64,000 nucleotides of DNA from Tubulanus polymorphus (GCF_964204645.1 NC_134033.1:15130155-15194154), one strand, 5' to 3'. Counted from the first letter of the stretch, positions 22,393 through 34,540 are shown. Notes: generated from the sequence alone by a model not told the origin. Numbers and translations are program-made.

Positions 22393-22411
22393 CTTGTTTA
22401 CGAACTGGCAT
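22393..22411 (-). CDS. DLG1: DLG1 exon 1: start codon and MPVRKQ
   Basis: The minus strand reads ATG CCA GTT CGT AAA CAA G followed by GTGGTAAGG. MPVRKQ followed by an acidic residue is the conserved N-terminus of the L27-containing DLG1 isoform in vertebrates and flies. The leftover G joins AT of exon 2 to give Asp. Two donors three bases apart are possible: after CAAG (GTGGTA) or after CAAGGTG (GTAAGG). Both keep frame, the second inserting one Gly. The first gives the family sequence; the second is the stronger consensus. Start choice is secure because of the match to the family. Confidence 0.9.
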
Positions 22412-23018
22412 GTTTGAATCCTGTGTATGTGCTAGAGAGGTGTGAACCGGTTCGGTTGGTCGAGGTTTGACACCGCTTAAAAACCGACGTTTAAATCTGC
22501 GAAAATCGTAACCGACGCTAGCCGATAATCCGTGAATATTCGCGCTTCGATTAGCGATTAGCGATAATCCCGTGTGAATCAGAATAGCACGTTTATCCTC
22601 GTCAGCGTCAAAACATGAAATCGATTTTTAAAACGCTGTGTTTCGTTGCTGTGTACGGGCAAAATGGCGGCCGTGTGGTCATGTGACTCATTCGTTTAAC
22701 GCACTGCCCGCCAGGTGACGGTTTGATCCGACTCACCGCGACTGTGGCAAGCGAGGATTCCACTGATGGCAAGCGAGGATTGCTACTTCGCGGGCAGATA
22801 ATAGACTGGTTACCGGTCTCTATCTTCTCTATCGAGCAAAACTTTGGTATGGTTTCTGTATCCTAAGGCGTTTTTATTTAAGCAACACGCCTACAACGAT
22901 TTGCCTACAACATCCATATATTTAACCAAATCGCCATTTATTTAACCCAACGCGACCAAATCGCTCATCGAAGCGCTTTTTCCGACAGTGGAGCGTTCGG
23001 TGATAGATCAAAAACAAA
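22412..23018. promoter_or_regulatory. probable DLG1 promoter and 5' UTR region, possibly bidirectional
   Basis: This region is richer in G+C and CpG than most of the window. It has the YY1-type motif CAAAATGGCGGC at 22660-22671 and again at 23015-23026. Several CGATTAGCGATT words (22540-22570) and two TGGCAAGCGAGGAT copies (22747-22780) occur. It separates the DLG1 start codon (minus) from a candidate plus-strand start at 23019. The promoter role is inferred from position; no TATA box stands out. Confidence 0.45.
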
Positions 23019-23165
23019 ATGGCGGCTTTTTCAATCGCAGAAAATTCAGGTTCCGGTTGTGGAGAGTATGGTAATTTATTTATTTAAAGCGATTCGATTT
23101 GTACCACGTGACAGTAATCGACGGAGCAAAGCGATTTTATAAGAGTTGCTTAAATAAAAACACCT
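22866..23165. mobile_element. TIR element overlapping the DLG1 upstream region
   Basis: The left end AGGCGTTTTTATTTAAGCAA is mirrored with one mismatch by the right end TTGCTTAAATAAAAACACCT. Subterminal AAATCGC words on the left face GCGATTT words on the right, as expected for a non-autonomous DNA transposon. The 300-bp element contains the candidate start exon at 23019-23070. Target duplication is unclear (CTA flanks both sides). Confidence 0.65.
23019..23070 (+). CDS. candidate first coding exon, unidentified plus-strand gene
   Basis: AAACAAAATGG context, ATG GCG GCT ..., 17 codons plus one base, then donor GTAATT. The peptide is MAAFSIAENSGSGCGEY. It joins in frame to the 20-nt candidate microexon at 23428. 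The start codon is embedded in a YY1-type CAAAATGGCGGC motif, common at animal promoters. Downstream partners are unknown. The LRRK-like exons at 38.6 kb are on the same strand, but no linking exons were found. The whole exon lies inside the TIR element at 22866-23165, so it may be chance or an exonised transposon. Confidence 0.3.
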
Positions 23166-23192
23166 CTAATGTTACCTAGAACTGTGTTAAAC

Positions 23193-23345
23193 CAGGTCCT
23201 CTAGAACTTGAACCAGGTCCTAGAACTTGAACCAGGTCCTAATTTAATACTTGAACCAGGTCCTAGATAGAACTTGAACCAGGTCCTAGAACTTGAACCA
23301 GGTCCTAGAACTTGAACCAGGTCCCAGAACTTGAACCAGGTCCTA
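23193..23345. repeat. 19-bp minisatellite, about 8 units
   Basis: The unit is AACTTGAACCAGGTCCTAG with small insertions between early copies. Confidence 0.93.
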
Positions 23346-23427
23346 CTGCCTATGGATATATGACCTGTATATATGAAATCCAGCAGTGATTTTGTAAAAA
23401 TTTGTTGATGTTTTGTTTTTTTTTCAG

Positions 23428-23447
23428 ATTCATTGGAGTATGCTATA
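23428..23447 (+). CDS. candidate 20-nt microexon
   Basis: Preceded by a strong pyrimidine tract (TTTTTTTTCAG) and followed by GTAAGT. The 20 nt read in frame with the exon at 23019 as DSLEYAI and leave in phase 0. Only splice-site quality and phase support it. Confidence 0.25.
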
Positions 23448-24195
23448 GTAAGTGTATTTATATAATAGGATGGGTGGCAGGATTCAATCCAAGACTTCTA
23501 CTATCGGCGTGCGAACTCGGTTTACTAAAGGTACATATGCCTGTTATATATCTGTGTACATGTCACATTCATTATTGATTATATCACATCCTGACAACTG
23601 TTCAGCTGGCTGGATGCTGATTGTTTGTTTGCTGTGAGATAATCTAAGCTCATCTTGCTTTTGGTATCTTCATGTGTTCTTCAAACTTTTGAAACTTTTC
23701 CCGTTGAATTACAGCCTCCCCTCTCCATCTCCTCTCCCCTATTGAATTCATCAGAATGATTCACGGGCCGACCGTGAAAAGCAGTGAATTTAATAGAAGG
23801 GCAGTGAAATGGGGGTGTTACTACTAGGCCTATGTGCTACTAAAACGAAGACTATGCACTTAAGAGGTGTAAGCTAACTATGCACGACTAAAACGAAGTC
23901 CGATGAGCTATTGCACTCATTAGAAATCATCACTAGGGATGCTATCTGTGTATTCAACCACCTCTGCCAATGAGTGTATGCAATACCAGATATAAACAAA
24001 TGCATCTGAAACATAAATTGGTAGGTTTTCTCTGGTGCATATAGTCTTTTTATTTAGTAGTGCTTTGTTTTAGTTACACTTGTTGCATAACTCAACGAAT
24101 GACGAATTTCAAAATCATATTTATTCTCATACAACAATTATACAAAATGCCAGGTTTGTGCTTGAGGAATTATAACGTAAGCTCCTCAAACACGT
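23448..24195. other. unannotated DNA
   Basis: The two short plus-strand frames here have no support. ACTAAAACGAAG occurs twice near 23838 and 23887. Confidence 0.4.
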
Positions 24196-24330
24196 GGACT
24201 TTCAAAAACAATTTGTCCAACCACCATAGGCGTATAAACTATAAATGAGTGTTTATACGCCCCTTGGTCCAAACATAGACTCTAAAACAAAAAAGTCTAT
24301 GGCACAACCATGGACTCAATTGTCCATGGC
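24196..24330. other. cluster of consecutive short hairpins
   Basis: Three perfect hairpins follow each other. Arms are GGCGTATAAAC (24229-24239) with GTTTATACGCC (24251-24261), CATAGACT (24274-24281) with AGTCTATG (24294-24301), and CCATGGAC (24308-24315) with GTCCATGG (24322-24329). A weaker TGGAC/GTCCA pair precedes them near 24195-24220. The role is unknown. Confidence 0.75.
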
Positions 24331-24339
24331 CCCCGCACT

Positions 24340-26460
24340 AAAACCAGAGATAAACCTGGCCAAATACTCTGGAAAGCGTAGGATTAAGTAATAAATCTGA
24401 TTTACATTCTTTACATCATTTATTTTCACATATCAAATTATTAACTTTTAGCTTATTTTCTCAAATTTTAATAGGAATTTTATTTCTATTAAAAATGTTC
24501 TATGTATGAAATTGTACTAACTTTAAAACCACAAAAGTTACATGTAAGGTATTTATAAGTCTTTATCTACGATACATTTCAACTACAATTTGCATCAATA
24601 GGAAAATAACAAAAGTGCACAAAGAATTGTAAACTTTGATCCATAAAACACCGAAAATTTGACTAGTCTGAAAGTCGTAAGATTATGAATTTGACAATTC
24701 ATGAGGTCAATATAACCGACACTTTGTTATATTTCATGAAATATGAATCTATCATCGTCAACTTTTCAAATGACATCGAGATTGAGGACATCTCAGTTGT
24801 CAAGAAAAAGCTCAACTTTATTCAATAGGACCTTAATAAATCAGTGTTTTATGAACAATTGACATGAACGTGTCATTTGATCCCCACAACAACAATCATA
24901 CCTAAATGACAGGTATCCATATACTTGAGGAAGTGCCTCAGTCATTTACAAAAACATGACCTGTATTTCAAAAAAGTCTCCAACATAAAATACAAAAACC
25001 AGAGATAAAAAAAAATTCAATCTGGAAAGCTTATGATTAACTAAAGAGTCTTTGATTTAATTTTCATAAATATTATTTTACAAGATAACTAAGAGTTTTG
25101 CCACCTTTGCCTTTGTCTTTAAGAGTCCATATATTGCTGGCACAATCAACTAATTCACACTGTTCATATATCCTCATTTATCAAGAGACTGCTCCTCTAT
25201 TTTGCTCCTCTATTTTCCATTAGGGCCTTAATGAAAATAGTATTTTATGAACCATAGGTGAGCACCACAGTAAAAAAGTTGCAATACACTTAACTAAACA
25301 ATTGAACAGTTTTAACATGAATGAAAAACATGTCTGTCGTTTTATTCTTGCACTACAATTATACCCTGGTGGCTTAAGGGTTATTTCAAAACAGTTCAAA
25401 ATAAAAGCATTTAACCTAAAAAATCACTCACTCTGGAAAGCGCAAGGCTAACTAATTAATCTTAATTATTACTAGAAAACTAAAAACAATGCCAAATTTT
25501 CCTCGTCTTTAAGAGATTTCTTCAAACATTATCAACTACTTTTTCCACAAATTTTACATTTGAAACAAAGCAGGGTCTGATGTAAGCACTAGTCCAATTG
25601 CGCGGGACAAATATATTTTCATTAGGGCATGAAGGTTATCATAATCACTCATCCACCGGGCTTGAGTAATTCTATGTCTCAAAGCTTTTATCCCACTCGA
25701 TGCAAGGGATTTTTGTGTCACAATCAGAATATTCATGGAGGACAAGTTGATTTTTGAGGGGGCAGTGATATTACATATGCTTGCCCCAAGGTCAAGTGGC
25801 ATTTATTCCTCAGATCAAACCCTGCAAACTATTATAAAGGTTTTCCTTCGTGATAATTCAAGATAAATCAAGTAAGTATCTTCAAACAAATATGGTTTGA
25901 CTGAGGAAGCTACGGTAACTTCTTAATTGTATTATTCAACTTGATCGTAGATATAAATACAACTCTATATAAAGATCAGAAATTCTTCTTGTCCAGATAT
26001 TACAGGCCCCACACAGACACGGTTAAACCGATAATCAAAACAAAGCTAGGACAATTGACCAATTAGCATTATATCCTAAAGTTATCAAGAAACTGCTACT
26101 ATTTTCGACAGGCCCTTAATTAAATCAGTATTTTATGAACCACTGAAAAGCACCAAAGTGAAATTGTTGCTATAAAACTTAACAACTGAAAAGTTTCAAC
26201 ATGAATGATGAAAATGTACATTGTTTTATTCACGCAACAATAATATCTTAATCGAGGAATCATCCTGCAAGTTCCTAATTTACAAACACGGGAACTGTGT
26301 TACAATAACAGTCTCCAACATAAAAGCATCAAAACTAGAGATGAGAAACTCAGATTCACTCTGGAACTCTTAGTATCAATTAATCATTACTTTCACTAGA
26401 AAACTAGAATTTTGCCAACTTTGCCTTGTCTTAAAGATTTCCAAACACCTTGACATTACA
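24340..26460. repeat. diverged tandem duplication, about 4 units of 0.4-0.9 kb
   Basis: The anchor CTCTGGAAAGCG/T occurs near 24369, 25021, 25433 and, altered, 26358. Each is preceded by a CATAAAA(GC)AT...CAGAGAT-like block and followed by ACTAGAAAACTA..TTTGCCA..TTTGCC..GTCTTTAAGA. A second anchor, AGTATTTTATGAACCA then CAACATGAATGA, occurs near 24843, 25244 and 26129. Open frames are short, and the content is unknown. Confidence 0.6.
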
Positions 26461-27755
26461 TACTAAGTATTCTGACGTTTTTCCTGGCAGCTTCAACATA
26501 ATTATACAATCGGAAACTAATCAATAACATCATTAACTTAAGTTTATAGCTGTTGTAAATTCTTTCTAAAAAGTAAAATGTATGTACCAGATTTTAGAAC
26601 ATGTATAAAAATGAACAGTCACAGCAGTGATTGAGCGCGGCTAGTTGAAAGGACGGGTCGATCTTTCATCACAGTTATTCAAAGCATTCTATCATATCAG
26701 TTATTTTTTTAAATGTTTTCGATTTAGTTAAGGTTTATGGTTATTTGTTTTGTTCATTACAATAACTGAGTCCGATATAATGCTTTGAATAACAACAGAA
26801 AAGATCTCGGGTTTTCGCTATACTTAGGGAAGGTTGTTCGATAAATGAAGAACCTTATTGATAAATATTTGAAAAAATGCCTTTTCATGTAAATAGAATA
26901 TTAATTTGTTGTTTGTTTGTATTGTTGTTTATTCTATTTATTATTTATTGGTTTTTTTTTATTTTTTAGAATTAATTTATGTACTTGTAGTTTGTAGTTA
27001 TGTATTATTTATACTCCTCTATTTACAACTGCAGGCATTTTTTCACTGTTAAGTTCTGGGCCCATTTTAAGAAAGCGCTACTGATTCACTGCCACTCCTT
27101 AATAATCATTATACACCCGATTTGAAGCTAAGTGATTATTCACGAGAGCCATCTCGTGATATGGATTAACCCATTACAATAAAAGAAGTTCAAACAGCTA
27201 TAAACAATGTTAAAACGTTAAAAATTAGTCCTAACTATAACTTAATGCCTTGTTATTCCTAGTTTTACCTCTCAAATGTAAATAATGGTCTCCTTTCCAA
27301 TAAAGCTTTCGATTTCAAATACGTAGCTGTGATAATCAAACAGATTGATGGAGGCTTAAATCGAAATCTACGATTTGTTTCAAAATTTTCAAATTGGTTA
27401 CCTTCGAAAATATCAATGCCGTCAAATTTGTACATCTACAATTCAGCAAATAGTTAAACACTGGTCTAACGTTATGTTCTATGTTTCCTAACTATGTGAT
27501 ATCTACACGGACAAGCCACAGTTGACTATGTTTAACTATGGTAAGTTGGAAGATTAAACTCACAATTCATGTTGAAACTATATCTCAGTTTAGGAGTTAA
27601 CTCAACAGACCTACGAGTCAAAACTAGGCACTCGACACGACCATTTACCCCTAGTGACTAACTTAACTTGACTTATCTATCGACCAAGTTCTCAAAGACC
27701 AAAATCGTGCATTAATGGAACTTAGCTTTTATTAGACTCTCACATTGCATAAACA
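26461..27755. other. AT-rich, nothing recognised
   Basis: A block near 26650-26800 has TTCAAAGCATTCTATCATATCA mirrored loosely by ATATAATGCTTTGAATAAC, a probable worn foldback. No gene seen. Confidence 0.4.
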
Positions 27756-27759
27756 TTAT

Positions 27760-28060
27760 CAAATAGTTTCCTTGAAAACACTATATTATCCATCAGACTG
27801 GTTTGAAAAAGGTGATAAGCAAAAAAATCAATACTTTACTACAGAAGTCCACTATTGTCTTCGCCGCTCCTGGATTTCAGTGTTTATAACATGCACTATT
27901 ATCTATGCTGCTCCTAATAAGATAAACTATTGTCTTTGCTGCTTTTAAAACAGTGTTTATCCTGAATCAGTGTTTATGAGATAATCCATTAGCTTTGTCG
28001 CTTGAATCAGTGTTTATAAGATTCACTATTGTCTCTGCTGCTCCTGATAAAATGTTTTAT
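27760..28060. repeat. about 55-bp diverged tandem repeat
   Basis: Degenerate units contain CACTATTGTCTTCGCCGCTC and TCAGTGTTTATAAGAT. About 4-5 copies. Confidence 0.6.
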
Positions 28061-28104
28061 AGAAATCATTGATTGTAGAAGAATCCATCGTTGAGTGTTT
28101 AATC

Positions 28105-28580
28105 TGTCGCTGGCTCCTAAACTTCTCATCTGGGCTTCTGCAGTTTTCATCAGCAAATGGGTCAATCAGAAATCGTTGTGGGTGTCTTCTTCAGACCATT
28201 ATTTCCAGGATGTAGTTTGACTGAAACAAAGTGAAGAAAGCAAAACATTTTAGACAGATTTATCATAACTTACATGTCATTTCAAATTACAAGCCACCGT
28301 GTTTTTCACTTAGTTAATATAGTTATTTCCAAAATCAGAATTAGGTTCATTGACGTCAATTGCCGATTTAAACCCCAATAAATAATTGCAGTAGTAGGAT
28401 TAGTTCATCAATGTTTAAGCTTGGAGTAATCATTTGAAAAATTTCTTACTCCAAGGTGTAAGACTAGTAAAGATAAAAGTTCTAAGATCAGCCATGTGGA
28501 CAGGTAAATAGATTTCGATGATAATCACTTATCAAATGATATTCATATGAGGCCTGAAATTTCTTTATACCGGTAATTTC
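28105..28580 (-). repeat. segmental duplication copy 1 with exon-like end
   Basis: Closely similar to 32718-33120, including GGGCTTCTGCAGTTTTCA, TGAAACAAAGTGAA and CATTTCAAATTACAAGCCAC. On the minus strand both copies carry the same acceptor (CACTTTGTTTCAG), at 28221 here and 32838 there, followed by non-coding sequence with stops in all frames. It may be the terminal exon of a non-coding minus-strand transcript. Confidence 0.7.
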
Positions 28581-28599
28581 CATCTAATGAGTTTGATTC

Positions 28600-28915
28600 T
28601 TCTGTGGGTTGTTCAAATCCGTAGATTTCAGATGAGTAGTTGATTTTAAGCTGGTCTCTTTCTTTTAGTTGAAACTTAGCTGCAATGAGTAAAGATATAT
28701 ATCCTGTAATCACGACATTTAGAAATCATCGTAATAACTCCATGTATATCAAGTTACCTTTTATGATTGCTGGTTTCATCATCGACGAGGATCTCCTAAG
28801 TCGGTTGGTTTCTGTGCACTGTTCTCTAATCGGCAGATCTTTGATGAGTTGTTGACCTCAAGCTCTCGTTTGACTTTTCGAGTTGGTGTCCCTTACAAAC
28901 CTACACACCTTCCGG
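28600..28915 (-). pseudogene. isolated relative of the minus-strand tandem exon array
   Basis: The minus strand here has AATCATAAAAG then donor GTAACTTGATA, as in the units at 33.1-34.5 kb. It encodes ELEVNNSSKICRLEN, which parallels FEINYSSKIDQLEQ in those units. Two TGA codons stop the frame just before the donor. A further half-unit, with the acceptor-like TTGCAGCTAAG, lies at 28600-28685. Together with 35260-35400 this shows the unit was once more widely spread. Confidence 0.5.
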
Positions 28916-29034
28916 GAGCGAAACGGTGGTTTTTTTCAAAATCGGAAGTCGAAGTACAGATATAGTTGCGTGATCGGCGGTCGTTTTTACAGAGAACATA
29001 ATTGGTAATTCGGTTCCGGTTCATTCAAACAATC

Positions 29035-29600
29035 TTTTATTCTGCCTAATTCTGATTTTGGAAATAACTATATTACAAGGTTGAAGATAATTTTACAATA
29101 TTTGGTCTTTTTTTTATGTAACTAGTCCGAAAGTTTACAACGTTTAATAATTTTGTCTAACTTCAATTTTTTTGGTTGTTTTCACCGTTTAAATAGTCGA
29201 AGCACATATTGAGTGACTGATTGGGGTTAACTTTTTGTCTGCCTAATTTAATACATCGAGATTTTGGAAATAACTATATTTTACAATATCTGGTCTTGTT
29301 TTCATGTAACTAGTCCGAAAGTTTACAAGGTTGAATAATTTTATCTATTTTTTTTCTGCCTAATTTAATACATCGAGATTTTGGAAATAACTATATTTTA
29401 CAATATTTGGTCTTGTTTTCATGTAACTAGTCCGAAAGTTTACAAGGTTGAATAATTTTATCTATTTTTTTTCTGCCTAATTTGATACATCGAGATTTTG
29501 GAAATAACTATATTTTACAATATTTGGTCTTTTTTTCATGTAACTAGTCCGAAAGTTTACAAGGTGGGAGGATTTTGTCTAACTTTAATTTTTTTGTCGT
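29035..29600. repeat. about 110-120-bp tandem repeat, 4-5 units
   Basis: The unit contains TTTTGGAAATAACTATATTT, then ATTTGGTCTTGTTTTCATGT, then AACTAGTCCGAAAGTTTACA. A stray partial copy with the same words lies at 35500-35580. Confidence 0.85.
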
Positions 29601-30655
29601 TTTCACCGTCTAATTTTTTAGATTTTATAGTAGTTTTTCTCGAGTATGTCTGAAATCGAAGTACATAATTGGGAAATTTGATTCCGGTTCATTCAAACTA
29701 TCTTCCAATCAGTCTGAAACGGCAAGCTGAAGAAAAGAGCAGAACCTTTTGAGCAGAAAATCCTTTCGAATATCACTGATCATAATTATCATGTCAATTC
29801 ATATATAAGATCAGCAATGTGGATCGTTATGTAGATTTTGATAAGAGTCTTAAATGATATTTATGAAATTCAACTCATATAATAATTCATCTATATTCTA
29901 AATATCTAAGCAATGGTTGATTATTATAGTTTAACAACAACTCAACTAAAGCATCTATAGTCATCTCTAGGAATACCAGAGTTACAACAAATTTAGTAAT
30001 GCATAATCAATCTTATCAAATTATTTTTGAACTGTTTTCTTTTCTATCTTCTTGAAATTCTTTGTGTCTTTTATTGAAACCCAGGCCCATCATACAGTGC
30101 AAACCTGCTAGTAATATTGGCCTATATATATTTCGATTGTCAGCTAAACCATGTTCGTATTATAAAATTTACTTCATCGTCTGTTAATAAACTTAAGAGA
30201 TGTTTTCTACCCACAGATGGTGACATCTGTACCCAGTGAATGGTATTCTAATCCATTTCATTTATTCTAAATATTGCTCCTAATATATACAATGATCTTG
30301 TAATTATGATAATGTAACTAACTGAAGAGTGAGTGCGCTGCCAGCATTGAGCACACTGATCCTGTAAGTAACATGGTTCTACAGATTTAAGAAACCTTGA
30401 ATCATTCCCACACCTCGACAAATCCAGAATTCTGCAAAGCCTTAAAGATTCAATAAATCCCACACACAAGAGACAGACTTAAAACATACCCAGTATTATT
30501 TATATATCAATCAATATTAAATTATACAGTTGTCTTATCAACCCTTATGGTTTAGATTTGAGCACTTTCACCTTATATGAAGATGCTGAATTAGATACCT
30601 AATCAATTAGTTAATTGATAATGTCCTAGCTATAATTGAAATTGTCTCGGACAAT
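29601..30655. other. AT-rich, nothing recognised
   Basis: No exon or RNA gene could be supported. Confidence 0.4.
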
Positions 30656-30659
30656 ATTT

Positions 30660-32560
30660 TATATGGGGCTTGAAATTCCTACACGAGAAGAATTTCAGAT
30701 CCGGTACAAATTTGAATTAATCACTATTTGAACTGCTGATTTTGCATCAGAGCTTTTGATACCTAGCTTAACTAACCCAGAATTCCCCAAAACCTAACTG
30801 ATTCAACAGATCCCACACACATGTGGCCCAGTTAGACGCAGATGACATTGCACGATACAGTCGTCTCATCCACTGCGCAATTTTGAATAAGTTTCACTTA
30901 TATTCATTATATTGAATTGATTTTAATTGAATTCTAGGTATCTAAGCGGACCATTAATTAATAATCATACTAGCTATATTTTAGTTGTCAGTTGAACAAT
31001 ATTCATATGGAGCCTGAAAATCTACATGAGTAGAATTTCAGATGTGGTGAATTCGTCACTATTTGAATTCATCAGAAGTTAAAGATAAAAAAGCATATTT
31101 TTAGTGGTAGATTAAAAACTCCCTTAGCCGAATGGCTATATAATCTTTTTTTCCCTGATATAGTACACTGTGTATAAGGACCGAAAGACCTTGTTATGAC
31201 CTGACCTCCCTGGTGCGGTGCGAGTCATGATGCTAGAAAATAGTTCGAAGGAGAGGGGTTAGTAAAAGAGAGCTATTAGCATGAGGAATAAGACCTAAGT
31301 TTAGGATATCCTGTCAGAATAAGGCTTTCAATCTGACATACACAGTGAAATTGAAATATTCCCCCTTCCAAATCCAGGAATGTATTTGTGCACAGATTTG
31401 TTTTATCTCCCTTCGATCGGAAGTAAATCTGCGTGAAATGATTTTGGCAATATGTATCAAAACTAATACAGCTGTATGAAGACACAATAGGTTCACTAAG
31501 ATACAGATAAACAAATGTGCTCAGATACACATGTATCAGCTACATTTTAAATTTCCATGGAATTAGAGATAATTTCACATAACAATTGAATTAACCTTAA
31601 TCGATCTAAGTAATACGTTAATGAGTAATTCATCTTAGATTCTAATTGTCAGTTAAACTATATCTAATATGCGTCACTTGACACACAGTATGGCTTGTAG
31701 ATATTAATTGAATCAGTTAGGTTAGAGTAAATTTTGGCAATATTGAAAAGCATGACTAGTCGTTATATGCGCGGCAGTTGGCGATACAAAACTGATCAGT
31801 CAATGAGACTGATTCATTTATAGATGTGCTCAAATATATTATATATTTCAGCTATATTTCAATAAATATTTATGATATAAAAAGTTTTGATCTAACATCA
31901 AATATTGAATTCATCTTAATTGTGAATATCTAAGCCATTTTTCCTGGCTGTATTTATGCTAATTGTCAGTCAAACAACAATTATCATGCGTCGCCCAAAA
32001 CAAGACGCAGTGTTTCAGGAATGAATTAAATCAATTAAAGCTTTGGTTTATTCTGGATTTGTCAAAATGTTGAGACCAAATCACTGTTTCATAAAGACCT
32101 GTAGTCCATAGTTTTCCCCATATAACACCAGACCTCGATAATGCCTTAGACACTATCTTATGAAATTCATTACTGTTATGTGTGAGGCAGCACATAGTAT
32201 ATACTGTAAAATATGGCCTCAATCTTTATAAATTTATCAATATATTATTTGTAAAGAAAAATCTATTAACCAACGATAAAGTTTAATTGATATATGTTTA
32301 AGTAAAGCCGACCTAAATTTAAATGGGGCCTTGAAATATCTACACCAGAAGAATTTCTCATCAAACATTACAAGACATTGAATGATTGCTTATATCTAAG
32401 CGATTGGTTAATTAGTAAATTGTTCTATCTATATCTTGATTGTTAGTTAAAAAATAGTCATATGAGGCCTGAAATGTCTACAGTACATTCGAAAAATTTC
32501 AAATGTCACATAAGATATTGAATTTACCTTAATTGTACGTACTTACAAAATCTTTTAATC
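30660..32560. repeat. strongly diverged dispersed/tandem units
   Basis: A block of the form CATATGAGGCCTGAAAT.TCTACA..GAATTTCA occurs near 30660, 31012, 32320, 32458 and, outside, at 28545 and 33080. It is preceded by TAAGCGATTGGTTAATTA..AGCTATATTT.ATTGTCAGTTAAAC. Copies are old. No coding potential is seen. Confidence 0.5.
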
Positions 32561-32717
32561 AATAACTGACCAATCTACATTTTAATTATCAGACAAAAGA
32601 ATATTTAAGTGTCTTCACTCAATCATTTCGTCTAATATTGTTAATATTCAAGCAATCATTGCCTAGCTATATTTAAATTTACTACCGGCCACAGAGCTTC
32701 AATAAAGTAGTGCAGAG

Positions 32718-33120
32718 ATTGCTGGCTCCTCAACTTCTCATTTGGGCTTCTGCAGTTTTCAACAACAAATGGGTCGATCAGTATTCATCTACTTGTGAGT
32801 GTCGTCTTCAGGCCAATTTTTCCGAGATGTAGTTTGGCTGAAACAAAGTGAAAAAAGCAAAACATTTCAGACAGATTTATCATAATTTATGTGTCATTTC
32901 AAATTACAAGCCACCCTGTTTTTCACAAAGAAAATTCATTGACGTCAATTGCTGATTCAAACCCCAATAATTAATTGCAGTAGAAGGACTAGTTCATCAT
33001 TGTTTAAGACTAGTGAAGATAAGTTCAGCCATGTGGATTGGTAAATAGATTTTGATGATAGTCAATTATTAAATGATATTCATATGAGTACTGAAATTTC
33101 TTTATACAGGTAATTTCATG
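32718..33120 (-). repeat. segmental duplication copy 2 with exon-like end
   Basis: Partner of 28105-28580. On the minus strand the acceptor CACTTTGTTTCAG at 32838 lies directly downstream of the six-unit exon-like array at 33.1-34.5 kb. It could be the last exon of a transcript running through that array. Confidence 0.65.
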
Positions 33121-34540
33121 TATATCAACTTACCTTTAAAGATTGATGGGTTCAGTTCTGGCCTTTTCTGTGCACCGTTCCAGTTTGTAGATTTTGGACG
33201 AGTGTTTGATCTCAAGATGGGCTTTTTCTTATAGTTGAAATTCAGCTGCAACGATTAAAAGAAGATATCCTGTAATGAAAAAATATTTCATTTAGAATTT
33301 ATCAAAATAATTTCATGTATATCAAGTTACCTTTAATGATTGCTTGGTTCGTAATCGGTGTTGATCATCTTAAGTTTGTTTGTTGATAAGTTGGATTCTA
33401 GTTGGCCTCATCTTACATTTCAAGTTTGCTGGGTTCAGTATCGGTTAGAACAATTGGTTGATGCATTTGATTCAAGCTTGGATTGTTCAGTGGCCAGAGC
33501 TTATCTGTAGATATTTGATGAGTCGTTGATTTAAAGCTGGGCAGTTTCATATAGATATGATTTAGCTGAAATGAGCAAACAAAGATATCCTGTAATGACA
33601 AAATATTTCATTTAGAATTTATCGACATAATTCCACATATATCAAGTTACCTTTTATGATTGCTGGTTTCATAATCGGCGATTATCTTATTAATTGGTTA
33701 GTTAGTTGGCCTCATCCGTGCACTGTTCCAGTTGGTCGATTTTGGAAGAGTAGTTGATCTCAAACTGGGTTTTTCTCATAGTTGAAATTTAGCTGCAATG
33801 ATTAAAAGAAGATATCCTGTAATGAAACAATATTTCATTTAGAATTTATCGAAATAATTCCATGTATATCAAGTTACCTTTTATGATTGCTTGGTAATCG
33901 GCGATTATCCTATTAGTTGGTTAGTTAGTTGACCTCATCTGTTCACTGTTCCAGTTGGTCGATTTTGGACGAGTAGTTGATCTCAAACTGGGTTTTTCTC
34001 ATAGTTGAAATTTAGCTGCAATGATTAAAAGAAGATATCCTGTAATGAAAAAATATTTCATTTAGAATTTATCGAAATAATTCCATGTATATCAAGTTAC
34101 CTTTTATGATTTTGGTTATCGGCGATTATCCTATTAGTTGGTTAGTTAGTTGGCCTCATCTGTGCACTGTTCAAGCTGGTCGATTTTGGACGAGTAGTTG
34201 ATCTCAAACTGGGTTTTTCTCATAGTTGAAATTTAGCTGCAATGATTAAAAGAAGATATCCTGTAATGACAAAGTATTTCATTTAGAATTTATCGAAATA
34301 ATTTCATGTATATCAAGTTACCTGTAATGATTGCTTGGTTCGTAATCGGCGTGGATCATCTTAAGTTTGTTTGTTGATAAGTTGGATTCTGGTTGGCCTC
34401 ATCTGTGCACTGTTCCAGTTGGTCGATTTTGGATGAGTAGTTGATCTCAAACTTGGTTTTTCTCATAGTTGAAATTTAGCTGCAATGATTAAAAGAAGAT
34501 ATCCTGTAATGACAAAATATTTCATTTAGAATTTATCATA
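33121..34540 (-). repeat. minus-strand array of six exon-like units, about 220 bp each
   Basis: Minus-strand units end at donors GTAACTTG/GTAAGTTG next to 33134, 33331, 33651, 33880, 34102 and 34322. Each begins after TTGCAG (or TTTCAG) preceded by TTTTAATCA. Between units is a short, conserved intron-like spacer of about 60 nt ending TTTTTTCATTACAG. The interior encodes a recognisable FEINYSSKIDQLEQ in four or more copies but stops at TGA soon after, so full-length coding is not conserved. Units are about 80-95% alike by eye. It is either a tandemly expanded exon of a non-coding RNA or a decayed protein gene. No family is recognised. Confidence 0.7.
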
